From the NCBI GenBank assembly GCA_003285105.1, contig CP030158.1, positions 1,774,501 through 1,838,500 on the forward strand: 64,000 nucleotides of DNA, written 5' to 3'. The notes under the pieces were generated by a model. It saw only the letters and a program-made list of their open reading frames with translations, was not told the DNA's origin and ran no database searches. Origin of the DNA: Roseithermus sacchariphilus. Its GTDB lineage: Bacteria; Bacteroidota; Rhodothermia; Rhodothermales; MEBIC09517. The first letter of the stretch is position 1; each line of letters starts with the position of its first letter. The translations under genes were made by a program, and so were the position numbers. Positions 26,666 through 35,718 of the stretch are shown in pieces.

Positions 26666-27472
26666 ATGGCACAGCATCAAGACACGTCATCGCAGCGTGT
26701 TTCGGCCCCGGTCCTCCGGTGGCCGCGAGAAGAAGCCGTCGTTCACGGGGCCGCCGTGCATTTCGTCTGGGAGCCCCTGCCGGAGGCCGGGGCCTCCTAC
26801 ACCCTGCAGGTGGCCGCCGACCCCGACTTCGCCGACCTCGTCGTCGAGCGGGAGCTGGGCGAAGCGCGGGAGGTGCTCGTGCGCGATGCGTTCCCTACCG
26901 ACGGTAGCACGTTCTACTGGCGGGTTCTGGCCACGGATGCGCAGGGAAACATCCACGGTGCCGATACGGTCGAGAGCTTCATCAGCGGGAGCGAGGCCGA
27001 GGCGGCCGCCCATCCCCCGCTGCCGGATGTGGAAGAGGAACTCGGCCCGGTGGCCGAGCTCGTGAAGGCGGCGGCCATCGAGGTGGCGGCGGACGTGACC
27101 GACGCCGAGGCGTTCTACGAGGCGGAGGCGGAGATGGGCGTCGAGCACGAAGGCATCGAGGCCAAGCAGATCCTGGGGGTGGCGCTGGCGACGATCGCCG
27201 TGCTGATCGTGATCATCATCACCCTGTTCCAGGTGACGGACCGGGCCGCGCGCGCGGCCTACGTCGCGGCGGTGAACCGGGCGCAGTACCCGGAGCTGCG
27301 CGAGGTCGAAGCCGAAGCGGCCCGCCTGCTCGGCCAGTACGAAGTCGTCCGGGACGAGCAGACCACCTACCGCATCCCCATCGACCGGGCCATCGACGTG
27401 GTGGTGAACGAAGCGCAACAGGAGACCGGCCGCACGTATTCGTCCGAGCTTCAGCTTCGTGCCGGAAACTGA
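26666..27472 (+). CDS. Membrane-anchored protein of unknown function between ACIII and oxidase genes
   Basis: 268 residues; ATG 26666 chosen because upstream sequence is arginine-rich and repeat-like. N-terminal about 90 residues resemble a fibronectin/Ig-type fold (VHFVWEPLPEAGASYTLQVA, FYWRVLATDAQGN). A single membrane helix (ILGVALATIAVLIVIIITLF) lies at about residues 172-191, followed by a short helical tail (TYRIPIDRAIDVVVNEAQQE). The position in the respiratory cluster suggests an assembly or accessory factor. The Ig-like part would be on the side opposite the short tail. No known family recognised. Confidence 0.7.
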   Translation: MAQHQDTSSQRVSAPVLRWPREEAVVHGAAVHFVWEPLPEAGASYTLQVAADPDFADLVVERELGEAREVLVRDAFPTDGSTFYWRVLATDAQGNIHGADTVESFISGSEAEAAAHPPLPDVEEELGPVAELVKAAAIEVAADVTDAEAFYEAEAEMGVEHEGIEAKQILGVALATIAVLIVIIITLFQVTDRAARAAYVAAVNRAQYPELREVEAEAARLLGQYEVVRDEQTTYRIPIDRAIDVVVNEAQQETGRTYSSELQLRAGN

Positions 27473-27501
27473 GCGGGGGCAGGGTGTTATAAATCAACGA
27501 C

Positions 27502-28341
27502 ATGCGCTTCGTCCTGCGTCATAGTGTGATGGTGGCGGCGGTGCTGCTGGCCGGGCTCTCCGGCGGGCAGGCCCTGGCCCAGCGAAGCGGCCAGCTTCCC
27601 CCCGAGTTGGCCGACATCGGGGTCGAGGAGCGGCTGGGCGAGACGATCCCGATGGATCTGACGTTCGTGGACGAAACAGGGCAGGAGGTGACGCTGGGTG
27701 CGTACTTCGGCCGGCAGAAGCCGGTGCTGCTGACGCTCGTCTACCACGACTGCCCGATGCTCTGCAGCCTCATCCTGGATTTTGCGACGGAGGCGCTGCG
27801 GGAGCTGGACTGGACGCCGGGCGAGGCCTTCGAGATGGTCACGGTCAGCTTCAACGCCATCGAGACGCCCGCGCTGGCCCGGAAGCAGAAGGAGCGGTAC
27901 CTCGACAAGCTGGGCCGCCCCGCCGCCGCGCAGGGCTGGCATTTCCTGACGGGCGACGAGGCTGCGATCCATGCGCTCACCGAGGCCGTGGGTTTCCGCT
28001 ACCGCTGGGACGAGGCCTCGCAGCAGTTCGCCCATCCGGCCGTGCTGATCTTCGTGAGCCCGGACGGCCGCATCACCCGGTATCTGAACGGCCTGAGCGT
28101 CCCGGCACGGGACGTGCGCATGGCCCTCGTCGAAGCCTCGAACGGGGAAGTCGGCACGCTCGTCGATCAGTTCTTCCAGTATTGTTTCCAGTACGACCCG
28201 GAGGCCAACACGTACGTGGCCCATGCGCAGAACCTGATGCGGCTGGGCGGCGGGCTGGCCGTGCTCATTTTCGGGCTGGTGCTCGTGATGTTCTGGCGAC
28301 GGGAAGTGCGGCGGCTTGACGAGCCCGTGGTGGTTTCGTAG
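27502..28341 (+). CDS. Sco1/SenC copper chaperone for cytochrome oxidase
   Basis: 279 residues with a signal peptide (VMVAAVLLAGLSGGQALAQ). Thioredoxin-like fold with CPMLC (CxxxC copper site) in 'LVYHDCPMLCSLILDF' and a histidine in FAHPAVLIF. A C-terminal membrane helix (GGLAVLIFGLVLVMFW) is an addition to the usual Sco layout. Sco proteins load the CuA centre of oxidase subunit II, which is encoded next. Confidence 0.9.
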   Translation: MRFVLRHSVMVAAVLLAGLSGGQALAQRSGQLPPELADIGVEERLGETIPMDLTFVDETGQEVTLGAYFGRQKPVLLTLVYHDCPMLCSLILDFATEALRELDWTPGEAFEMVTVSFNAIETPALARKQKERYLDKLGRPAAAQGWHFLTGDEAAIHALTEAVGFRYRWDEASQQFAHPAVLIFVSPDGRITRYLNGLSVPARDVRMALVEASNGEVGTLVDQFFQYCFQYDPEANTYVAHAQNLMRLGGGLAVLIFGLVLVMFWRREVRRLDEPVVVS

Positions 28342-28369
28342 GAGTGTACCCAGTCAACCATCGACCAAG

Positions 28370-29308
28370 ATGAACAACGGTTCTGCATGGCTCCCGGAGC
28401 AGGCGTCGACCCTGGCCCCTGAGATCGACGCGCTGTTCTACTTCGTGAAGTGGGTCAGCCTCGTCATCTTCGTGGGCGTCGTGGCGGCGATGCTCTACTT
28501 CATGTTCAAGTATCGCCGCCGGGATGCGGCCGAGCGGCCGGTCCCCGTCAAGGAGAGCAAGCTGATCGAGATCTCGTGGGTCGTGGTGCCGACGATCCTC
28601 GTGCTGATCGTGTTCGTCTGGGGGTTCCAGGGCTTCATCAAGCTGAACGTGGCGCCGCCGGAAGCCTACCAGATCACGGTGCGCGCCAAGAAGTGGCTGT
28701 GGGAGTTCGAGTACCCGAACGGGACCACGACCGTGGGCGAGGTGCACGTGCCCGTCGGGCGGCCCGTGCGGCTGAACATGAGCAGCGAAGACGTGCTGCA
28801 CAGCTTCTTCGTCCCCGCCTTCCGGGTCAAGCACGACGTGCTGCCCAACCGGTACACCTCCGTCTGGTTCGAGGCGACGCGGGCCGACACCTTCCAGGTC
28901 TTCTGCACCGAATACTGCGGGACGCAGCACTCGGGCATGCTGGCCAAGGTGATCGTGCACCCGGAGGCCGAGTTCCGCGAGTGGCTCAACAGCGGCGGCG
29001 GAAACTTCGACGAGATGCCGCTGCCGGAGTACGGGGCCATCCTGTATCAGCAGCAATCCTGCAATGCGTGCCACAGCATCGACGGTTCGTCTGGGGTCGG
29101 TCCCACGTTCCAGGGCCTCTACGGTGCCGAAAGGCGGTTTGCGGACGGGTCTACGGCGGTGGCGGACGACAACTACATCCGTGAGTCGATCCTGCAGCCG
29201 CAGGCCCGGATCGTGGAAGGTTACCCGGGCGTGATGCCGGCGTCCTACGGCTCCCTCAACGAGCGTCAGTTGTCTGCGTTGATCGCCTTCATCCAGCAAC
29301 AGCAGTAG
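28370..29308 (+). CDS. coxB: Cytochrome c oxidase subunit II with fused cytochrome c (caa3)
   Basis: 312 residues; ATG 28370, 28 bases after sco. Two N-terminal membrane helices precede a CuA domain with the ligand set CTEYCGTQHSGM. A cytochrome c domain is fused at the C-terminus (CNACH near residue 229; methionine ligand in YPGVMPAS). This is the caa3 arrangement found in R. marinus and Thermus. It receives electrons from ACIII hemes and passes them to subunit I. Confidence 0.95.
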   Translation: MNNGSAWLPEQASTLAPEIDALFYFVKWVSLVIFVGVVAAMLYFMFKYRRRDAAERPVPVKESKLIEISWVVVPTILVLIVFVWGFQGFIKLNVAPPEAYQITVRAKKWLWEFEYPNGTTTVGEVHVPVGRPVRLNMSSEDVLHSFFVPAFRVKHDVLPNRYTSVWFEATRADTFQVFCTEYCGTQHSGMLAKVIVHPEAEFREWLNSGGGNFDEMPLPEYGAILYQQQSCNACHSIDGSSGVGPTFQGLYGAERRFADGSTAVADDNYIRESILQPQARIVEGYPGVMPASYGSLNERQLSALIAFIQQQQ

Positions 29309-29309
29309 C

Positions 29310-29344
29310 CTATCGCGGCCCCTCGGGCGATAGCTTCGTATATT
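29310..29344 (+). promoter_or_regulatory. Stem-loop and -10-like box between coxB and coxA
   Basis: CTATCGC (29310-29316) pairs with GCGATAG (29327-29333), directly after the coxB stop, followed by TATATT at 29339-29344. The hairpin could adjust relative expression of subunits or stabilise the 3' end of the upstream message, and the box could serve an internal promoter. Both roles are inference. Confidence 0.4.
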
Positions 29345-29375
29345 TTCCAGATCGAAGACCAGAGCTCCGACGATC

Positions 29376-31100
29376 ATGAGTGCAACGGCAAAGGCTACGG
29401 CCGCACCTGCAGCGCATCAGGGTGCCTCGTACAACTACCTGAATCACGACAAGAGCGTGTGGTCGTGGTTGTCGACGGTGGACCACAAGCGCATCGGCGT
29501 CATGTACGCCTTCACGCTGGCCATCGTCTTCCTCGTCGCCGGGGTGCTTGCGATCCTGGTGCGCACGGAGCTGTACGCGCCGGGCGAGACGATCATGGGG
29601 CCGGACGCGTACAACCAGACGTTCACGCTCCACGGCATCATGATGGTGTTTCTGTTCCTGGTGCCGTCGATCCCGGCGATCCTGGGCAACTTCGTGCTGC
29701 CGATCCAGCTCGGGGCCAAGGACGTGGCCTTTCCGCGGCTCAACCTGGCCAGCTACTACATCTACCTGATCGGCGGCGTGCTCGTCGTCTCGGCCATCAT
29801 CTTCGGGCAGGTCGACACCGGCTGGACGTTCTACACGCCGTACTCGTCGGACGGGGGCAGCGCCGTCATCTTCATGACGCTGGCGATCTTCATCGCCGGC
29901 TTCTCGTCGATCCTGACGGGGATCAACTTCATCGTGACGATCCACAAGATGCGCGCGCCGGGGATGACGTGGAACCGGCTGCCGCTGTTCGTCTGGGGGC
30001 TCTACGCCACGAGCATCGTGCAGGTGCTGGCCACGCCGGTCATCGGCATCACGATGCTGCTGCTGTTGCTGGAGCGGGTGCTGGGCATCGGCATCTTCGA
30101 CCCGGCGCTGGGCGGCGACCCGATCCTGTTCCAGCACTTCTTCTGGTTCTACAGCCACCCGGCCGTCTACATCATGATCCTGCCGGCCTTCGGCATCATC
30201 TCGGAGCTGATCGCCACGTTCTCGCGGCAGCGGATCTACGGCTACAAAGCCATCGCGCTGTCGTCGGTGGCCATCGCCATGCTGGGCTTCCTCGTCTGGG
30301 GGCACCACATGTTCGTCTCCGGGCAGTCGGCCGTGTCGGCGGTGATCTTCTCGCTGATCACTTACCTGATCGGCATCCCGTCCGGCATCAAGGTCTTCAA
30401 CTGGGTCGCCACGATGTACAAGGGGTCGATCTGGCTACAGACCCCGATGCTCTATGCCCTGACGTTCCTGTTCCTCTTCACCATCGGCGGGTTGACGGGC
30501 ATCATGGTGGGCGTGCTGGCGGTGGACGTGCATCTGCACGACACGTACTACGTCGTCGGTCACTTCCACTACGTGATGATGGGCGGCACGGTGATGGCCC
30601 TGCTCGGCGGCCTGCATTACTGGTGGCCGAAGATGACGGGTAAGATGTACAACGAGACGGCCGGGAAGATCGCCGTGGCGCTCATCTTCATCGGCTTCAA
30701 CCTGACCTTCTTCTCGCAGCTGATCCTGGGCAGCCAGGGGATGCCGCGGCGGTACTACGACTACATCCCGGCCTACACGGGGCTGCATCAGGTCTCGACG
30801 ATCGGCTCGTACATCCTCGCTGCCGGCCTTTTCCTGGTGCTGTTCTACCTGCTCTGGTCGATGTTCAAAGGCGCCCGGGCGCCGGCCAACCCGTGGGGCG
30901 CGGCCACGCTGGAGTGGACGCACTGCACCTCGCCGCCGGACCCGCACAACTTCCACCACACGCCGCTCGTCACCCGCGGCGCCTATGACTTCCACCTCGC
31001 CGACGAGGTCTTCGGAGCGCAGAGTGGCGACGGCGCCGGCGACGGCGCGCACGCACCGGCCCGGCTCGCCGGGGACGGGCGCGTCGCGGAACCGCAGTAA
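29376..31100 (+). CDS. coxA: Cytochrome c oxidase subunit I (A2 type)
   Basis: 574 residues with 12 or more membrane helices. Heme and copper ligands are visible: H in [10 protein letters not shown] (low-spin heme), '[14 protein letters not shown]' (CuB His and cross-linked Tyr region), GHHMF, and HFHYVMMGG. The YSHP sequence replaces GHPEVYI, the mark of A2-type oxygen reductases such as R. marinus caa3, which lack the D-channel glutamate. The C-terminus has a long Gly/Ala/Asp-rich tail. Confidence 0.95.
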   Translation: MSATAKATAAPAAHQGASYNYLNHDKSVWSWLSTVDHKRIGVMYAFTLAIVFLVAGVLAILVRTELYAPGETIMGPDAYNQTFTLHGIMMVFLFLVPSIPAILGNFVLPIQLGAKDVAFPRLNLASYYIYLIGGVLVVSAIIFGQVDTGWTFYTPYSSDGGSAVIFMTLAIFIAGFSSILTGINFIVTIHKMRAPGMTWNRLPLFVWGLYATSIVQVLATPVIGITMLLLLLERVLGIGIFDPALGGDPILFQHFFWFYSHPAVYIMILPAFGIISELIATFSRQRIYGYKAIALSSVAIAMLGFLVWGHHMFVSGQSAVSAVIFSLITYLIGIPSGIKVFNWVATMYKGSIWLQTPMLYALTFLFLFTIGGLTGIMVGVLAVDVHLHDTYYVVGHFHYVMMGGTVMALLGGLHYWWPKMTGKMYNETAGKIAVALIFIGFNLTFFSQLILGSQGMPRRYYDYIPAYTGLHQVSTIGSYILAAGLFLVLFYLLWSMFKGARAPANPWGAATLEWTHCTSPPDPHNFHHTPLVTRGAYDFHLADEVFGAQSGDGAGDGAHAPARLAGDGRVAEPQ

Positions 31101-31192
31101 GCGCTGCGCTCCCCTCGAACCCCCCATCCACAGACCGCCGGAGCCGCCAGGCCGGTCCCGGCGTCATGCCAGGCTCAATCCTTCCACGCATC

Positions 31193-31909
31193 ATGGCCAC
31201 GACCACGGCAACGACGGCTGACGCGCCCGCGCACGAGCACGCGCATCATCCGCCGCACCTGCAGCACCACTTCGTGTCGTCCGAGCAGCAGTTCGACTCG
31301 GCGAAGCTCGGGATGTGGCTGTTCCTCATCACCGAGATCCTGCTCTTCAGCGGGATGTTCGTCGCCTACACGGTCTACCGCGTCTGGCACCCGGAGACGT
31401 TCACCGCCGCCAGCGCCTTCCTGGACTGGCGCCTGGGCGGCCTGAACACGCTCGTGCTGCTGTTCTCGTCCTACACGGTCGCCCTGTCGATCCACTACGC
31501 CCAGAAAGACCGGCTCGACCGGACGTTCTGGATGCTGGTCATCACGCTGGCCTGTGCCGGGGTCTTCATGATCGTGAAGGCCTTCGAGTACGGCGGCAAG
31601 TTTGCCGAGGGCGTCTTCCCGGGCGAGGCCTTCGACCCCGTCGGCCACTACGCGCCCCTGGCGGACATCCCGTACGCCCGCCAGTTCTTCAGCATCTACT
31701 TCGTGATGACCGGCATCCACGGCTTCCACGTGCTCGTGGGGATGGGCATCTTCCTCTGGCTGCTGTTCCGCGTCCGGCGCGGTGACTTCAACAGCGAGTA
31801 CTACACCCACATCGAACTGGCCGGCCTCTACTGGCACCTGGTCGACATCATCTGGATCTTCCTCTTTCCGCTGCTCTACCTCATCGGGCACGGCGGAGGC
31901 GGGCACTAG
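31193..31909 (+). CDS. coxC: Cytochrome c oxidase subunit III
   Basis: 238 residues from ATG 31193 (an in-frame ATG at 31166 is possible). The N-terminus is His-rich (HEHAHHPPHLQHH), then five membrane helices with typical subunit III text: KLGMWLFLITEILLFSGMF, 'MTGIHGFHVLVGMGIFLWLL', 'GLYWHLVDIIWIFLFPLLYL'. It stabilises subunit I. Fifty-four bases separate it from subunit IV. Confidence 0.93.
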   Translation: MATTTATTADAPAHEHAHHPPHLQHHFVSSEQQFDSAKLGMWLFLITEILLFSGMFVAYTVYRVWHPETFTAASAFLDWRLGGLNTLVLLFSSYTVALSIHYAQKDRLDRTFWMLVITLACAGVFMIVKAFEYGGKFAEGVFPGEAFDPVGHYAPLADIPYARQFFSIYFVMTGIHGFHVLVGMGIFLWLLFRVRRGDFNSEYYTHIELAGLYWHLVDIIWIFLFPLLYLIGHGGGGH

Positions 31910-31963
31910 TCCGGCCTACGGGATCCATCACCCCTCGCATTTCAGACGACGCAGCACGCAGAT

Positions 31964-32404
31964 ATGTCGCACGGGCATCATCACATCATCCCCTTCCAGA
32001 CGCTGACGAAGGTGTTCATCGGGCTGGTGGCCCTGACCATCCTGACCGTCATCACGGCGCGTCTCGACTTCGGGCCGCTGAACTTCCTGCACGTGCCCAT
32101 CGCCATCGGCATCGCGGTGATCAAGACGATGATGGTGGTGCTCTACTTCATGGGGCTGAAGTATGACAACCGCGTCAACGGGCTGACCTTCGGCATCGGG
32201 ACGATCTTCGTGCTCGTGTTCATCGTGATCACCCTGTTCGATACCGCCTTCCGGGGCGATCTGGGCAACGTGGACACCGAGACGATCATGGATCGCCAGC
32301 GCGAGGAGCAGCTCCTGCAGCAGCGTGAGCCGGACCCCGACGCGCTGCGGGTGGCGCCGGGTGCGGCCGCCGCACCGGATACCGCCGCAGCGACCGATTC
32401 CTGA
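31964..32404 (+). CDS. coxD: Cytochrome c oxidase subunit IV
   Basis: 146 residues, three membrane helices (TKVFIGLVALTILTVITA; VPIAIGIAVIKTMMVVLYFM; FGIGTIFVLVFIVITLF), of the prokaryotic subunit IV type. His-rich start (MSHGHHHII). The extended C-terminal tail is low-complexity, like that of subunit I. Last gene before the terminator. Confidence 0.88.
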   Translation: MSHGHHHIIPFQTLTKVFIGLVALTILTVITARLDFGPLNFLHVPIAIGIAVIKTMMVVLYFMGLKYDNRVNGLTFGIGTIFVLVFIVITLFDTAFRGDLGNVDTETIMDRQREEQLLQQREPDPDALRVAPGAAAAPDTAAATDS

Positions 32405-32431
32405 GCCGTTCGGTCCGGTGAAAAGCGTCTG

Positions 32432-32467
32432 GCGGGCGGCCAATTTTATGGTCGCCCGCTTTCTTTT
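32432..32467 (+). terminator. Intrinsic terminator after the respiratory cluster
   Basis: GCGGGCGGCC (32432-32441) pairs with GGTCGCCCGC (32450-32459), ten base pairs with one G-T, loop AATTTTAT, then TTTCTTTT. Strong, and located 27 bases after coxD. Confidence 0.9.
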
Positions 32468-32611
32468 CAGGATCGTGTAAAGTACCTATAAGGACCGTCC
32501 GTACATTACCTTCCGGAGGAAGAGCGGGGCCTCCGTTGCGGCACCGGCTCGCGCGGGCTTCGCATCGACTTCCATGCGTTGCAATCCCCCCACCATGCCC
32601 CCGGCAACGCC

Positions 32612-32920
32612 ATGTATCTCACCTTTGCACTCCTGGCCGCCCCGATGCTGTTCTTCATGCTCATCTGGGTGGCCGTCACCGCGTACCGCATCTACTTCCC
32701 CGAAAAGCCGCTGCCGTTCGAGCAGGATCCCGTGGTTCGGCGATGGCGCATGACGGCCGTGGGTCACAGCATCCCCGTGGGGGTGCGTGAGATCCGGCAG
32801 GACCAGCGGGAGCGGTTGCAGACGACCTCGCCCACCGCCTCCTATCATTACGCGGACGGTTACGCCTCGGAAGGGCTTCCGGAATACTGGATGGAAGACC
32901 TGTACCTGCGCCGCAACTGA
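32612..32920 (+). CDS. Small membrane-anchored protein
   Basis: 102 residues from ATG 32612. One N-terminal membrane helix (LTFALLAAPMLFFMLIWVAV) and a soluble, charged remainder ending 'YWMEDLYLRRN'. No family recognised. It follows the respiratory terminator on the same strand and converges with the nucleosidase gene, whose stop lies 6 bases away. Coding is supported by the open frame and codon use typical of the neighbours. Confidence 0.6.
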   Translation: MYLTFALLAAPMLFFMLIWVAVTAYRIYFPEKPLPFEQDPVVRRWRMTAVGHSIPVGVREIRQDQRERLQTTSPTASYHYADGYASEGLPEYWMEDLYLRRN

Positions 32921-32926
32921 GTGGCG

Positions 32927-33541
32927 TCACGCGCCCTCCGTCAGCACCGCCAGGTGGTCGATGAGAAAGCGGGCGACGGTGGCATAGGCGGCCTCCCGCG
33001 TCTTCCGGACGTCCTCGTCCTGGACCTGGAACTGGCCGGCCACGGCTTTGACCACGGAGCAGGGCACGCCGTGGGTGGCCGCCACGTAGGCGACGGCGTA
33101 GCCGGTCATGTCGCTCACGTCGGCGATGCGTTGCCAGTAGCTGTGCTCGTTCTGCCCGCGGACGGTGTGGTCCTGCGTCACAAGCGTGCCCTCGGTCAGG
33201 TCCTCGAAGGGGACGACGAGGGGCATGCGGGGATAACTGGGGGCGGCCAGTTCGATGCGGTCGCCTTCGAGCACCTGGCTCACCGCCACCAGCGAGCCCA
33301 CCGGGAAGCGGTCCGTCAGCGCCGTACACGTGCCGACGTGCAGCAGGTGCTTCAGGCGGAAGCGCTGCAACAGCCGCTCGGTCCGAAGCGTGGCTTTGAT
33401 CTTGCCCGTGCCGACGATGGAGACGAGCAGGTCGTCGTCGTGCTGGGTGTCTCCCTCGGCCAGGTGGTCGAAGCGGCCGCGCTCGTAGTGTTTGAGAAAG
33501 GGCTGGGCTTCCTCCTCGGTGGCGAATACGACCCCGATCAT
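32927..33541 (-). CDS. Nucleoside phosphorylase/MTA-SAH nucleosidase-family protein
   Basis: 204 residues. The PNP/UDP fold is recognisable: 'MIGVVFATEEEAQPFL', 'VSIVGTGKIKATL', 'HLLHVGTCTALTDRFPVG', and 'VSDMTGYAVAYVAATHGVPC' which corresponds to the E-M-E-G-A helix, with the key glutamate replaced (S-D-M-T-G), followed by 'VVKAVAGQF'. Members remove adenine or other bases from methylthioadenosine, SAH or futalosine. Specificity cannot be set from sequence alone; a menaquinone-pathway or SAM-recycling role is plausible. Confidence 0.75.
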   Translation of the reverse strand: MIGVVFATEEEAQPFLKHYERGRFDHLAEGDTQHDDDLLVSIVGTGKIKATLRTERLLQRFRLKHLLHVGTCTALTDRFPVGSLVAVSQVLEGDRIELAAPSYPRMPLVVPFEDLTEGTLVTQDHTVRGQNEHSYWQRIADVSDMTGYAVAYVAATHGVPCSVVKAVAGQFQVQDEDVRKTREAAYATVARFLIDHLAVLTEGA

Positions 33542-33694
33542 TGAACCAGCGGTTGAATAGGCGGTATCATGGACGTCCGAAAAACGGCCCGGGGCAGGTA
33601 GCGCCTCCTGGTTCGGAGGCGCCGGCTCTGGCCGTCGGCGGCCGGGCCGATCCCTCTGTATGTACGGGTTTTACCGACGAAAATCACCTACGGC

Positions 33695-34651
33695 ATGCAC
33701 GTTACCGAGATCCTCGACCGGGCTACGGAACCCCTCATCTCCTACGAAATCATCCCGCCCCGGCGCGGCGGCACGGTGGAGCAGGTGCTGGCCGTGGTCG
33801 AGGAGTTGATGCCCTTCGAGCCGCCCTTCATCGACGTCACCAGCCATTCCGCCGAAGCGATCTATGAGGAGCAGCCCGATGGGACCTGGAAGCGCCGGGT
33901 GATGCGGAAACGCCCGGGAACGCTCGGACTCTGCGCGGCCATCAAGGGGCGCTTCGGGGTGGAGACGGTGCCGCACCTGCTCTGCAACGGCTTCACGCGC
34001 GAGGAAACCGAGGATGCCCTCATCGAACTGAATTACCTCGGCATCCACAACGTCCTGGCGCTGCGGGGGGACGACCACGGCTTCCAGAAGCCGGTGTCGC
34101 CCGACCGGTCCCGCAACCGCTATGCGGCGGAGCTGGTGCAGCAGATCGCGGCCATGAACCGGGGCGAGTTTCTGGATGACCTGGTGGACGCCGCGCCGAC
34201 GAACTTTTGCATCGGGGTGGCCGGCTACCCGGAGAAGCACTTCGAGGCCCCCAACCTGGCCTGGGACATCCTCAACCTGAAGCGGAAGGTCGATGCGGGC
34301 GCGCACTTCATCACCACCCAGATGTTCTTCGACAACCGCCGCTACTTCGAGTTCGTCGAGCGGTGCCGGGATGTGGGGATCGACGTGCCCATTCTGCCGG
34401 GGCTGAAGATCCTGACGTCCAAGCGGCAGCTCCAGTTGTTGCCCAGCCGGTTCTTCATCGACATCCCGGAGCCGCTCGCGGCGGAGGTGGAAGCGGCGCG
34501 CCCCGAGCACGTGGTGGACATTGGCGTGGAATGGGCCATCCGGCAATGCGAGGAGCTGATGGCCGCCAACGTCCCGAGCGTGCACTTCTACATCATGCAG
34601 ACGGCGTCGGTGGTCAAGCAGGTGGTGGCGGCTCTGCGCAAGATGGCCTGA
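33695..34651 (+). CDS. metF: Methylenetetrahydrofolate reductase
   Basis: 318 residues, flavoprotein TIM barrel. Motifs: 'SYEIIPPRRGGT' with the glutamate at the active site, 'PHLLCNGFTREE', 'NVLALRGDDHG', 'GVAGYPEKH', 'GAHFITTQMFFD' and 'ILPGLKILTSKRQL'. It makes 5-methyl-THF for methionine synthesis. Single gene, on the opposite strand to the YbeY gene that follows. Confidence 0.95.
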   Translation: MHVTEILDRATEPLISYEIIPPRRGGTVEQVLAVVEELMPFEPPFIDVTSHSAEAIYEEQPDGTWKRRVMRKRPGTLGLCAAIKGRFGVETVPHLLCNGFTREETEDALIELNYLGIHNVLALRGDDHGFQKPVSPDRSRNRYAAELVQQIAAMNRGEFLDDLVDAAPTNFCIGVAGYPEKHFEAPNLAWDILNLKRKVDAGAHFITTQMFFDNRRYFEFVERCRDVGIDVPILPGLKILTSKRQLQLLPSRFFIDIPEPLAAEVEAARPEHVVDIGVEWAIRQCEELMAANVPSVHFYIMQTASVVKQVVAALRKMA

Positions 34652-34669
34652 CGGGTCGGCTCCCGCAGC

Positions 34670-35098
34670 TCAGGCGGTGGTAGCCAGGTAGCGATCTTCC
34701 AGCGCCCGCATCTCGGCCCGGGCCTCCGGGGTGGCGTCATCGTAGCCCAGCAGGTGCAGCAGGCCGTGGATCGCGTACCGGCAGACCTCTTCCTCGAAGC
34801 CGGCCCCGAACTCGGCATGCCGCTCGGCCGCGGTGTCGAGGTCCACGTAGACCTCACCCACGACCGGGTCGTCGGGGGATTCGTGCAGGGGGAAGGAGAG
34901 CACGTCCGTGTGGTAATCGTGCCGGAGGTAGCGCCGGTTCAGGTCCAGCACCGTGGGATGATCCGTGAGGATGACGGTGACCTCCGCGGCAGGGCGGCCT
35001 TCGGCATCGAGCACCCGGCAGAGCAGGCGATGGAGGGCGTCGGTGTCCACCCGGCGCGAGGGGTGGACGAGTTCGATGCAGAGGGGCGAGGGAGGCAC
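34670..35098 (-). CDS. ybeY: Endoribonuclease YbeY, rRNA maturation
   Basis: 142 residues. The metal site HGLLHLLGYDD (H-x3-H-x5-D/H type) is followed by 'EMRALEDRYL'. N-terminal 'EVTVILTDHPTVLDLNRRYL' is also typical. YbeY trims 16S rRNA and takes part in ribosome quality control. It is 7 bases downstream of the next gene (35106-35561) on the same strand, so they may share a transcript. Confidence 0.93.
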   Translation of the reverse strand: MPPSPLCIELVHPSRRVDTDALHRLLCRVLDAEGRPAAEVTVILTDHPTVLDLNRRYLRHDYHTDVLSFPLHESPDDPVVGEVYVDLDTAAERHAEFGAGFEEEVCRYAIHGLLHLLGYDDATPEARAEMRALEDRYLATTA

Positions 35099-35105
35099 GG
35101 GCGGC

Positions 35106-35561
35106 TCAGCCCAGGTTGTCGAACAGCGTCTCCGTCATCGACAGGGCCACGCTGCTCATGACCATCTCCGGGGGCAGCTCCAGGAAGTTGGCCGACAGCA
35201 GGGCGTCCTCGACGTTGGCGTAGAGCGAGCAGGCGGCCTCGCGTTCGACCACCAGGCCGGAGGTCGTCCCGTCTCGCTTGACGAAGAAGATGACCTCGCC
35301 GAGCTCCCGGCTGGCGATGAACCCGGTGCAGCCCTGCAGTTGCAGGAACGAGCTGGGCGAGCTGACCGAGATGAGGTTGGTCGGAAGCGTCTCGGCGATC
35401 TCGGGGGCGCCCTGCAGTTGCGTCAGCAGTTCGAGCTTGATCCAGCGTTTGCTTTCTTCGTGCCGCAGTTCGAAGCGGATCGTGGCCCCGTCGCGCCTGG
35501 CCGGGACGCCCAGAACCGACGCGATCCGGTCGATGTCATCGTCTGAGAAGGAGAAGGCCAT
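35106..35561 (-). CDS. Hypothetical protein, YbjN/chaperone-like fold
   Basis: 151 residues, no signal or membrane segment. Mixed alpha/beta layout (IRFELRHEESKRWIKLELLTQ, then EVIFFVKRDGTTSGLVVERE and a helical end) is reminiscent of YbjN or type III chaperone-like proteins, but identity is not established. It precedes ybeY on the same strand. The start at ATG 35561 is preceded by GGAGAAGGAG-like text within its own first codons, so the translation start could be slightly different. Confidence 0.65.
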   Translation of the reverse strand: MAFSFSDDDIDRIASVLGVPARRDGATIRFELRHEESKRWIKLELLTQLQGAPEIAETLPTNLISVSSPSSFLQLQGCTGFIASRELGEVIFFVKRDGTTSGLVVEREAACSLYANVEDALLSANFLELPPEMVMSSVALSMTETLFDNLG

Positions 35562-35718
35562 GATGCGGCTGGATCCGGGGTCGAACGGGGACGGAATCGG
35601 TGGTCAGGGCATACCAACCCTGAGAGAGGGGGGTTCCCTCGGGGGGGCCTCAGACAGATCGGCCGGCGCAGGGGGACGGCCCATCCGGGCGAGAAGAAGG
35701 CGCGGAGGCGGGCGGGGC

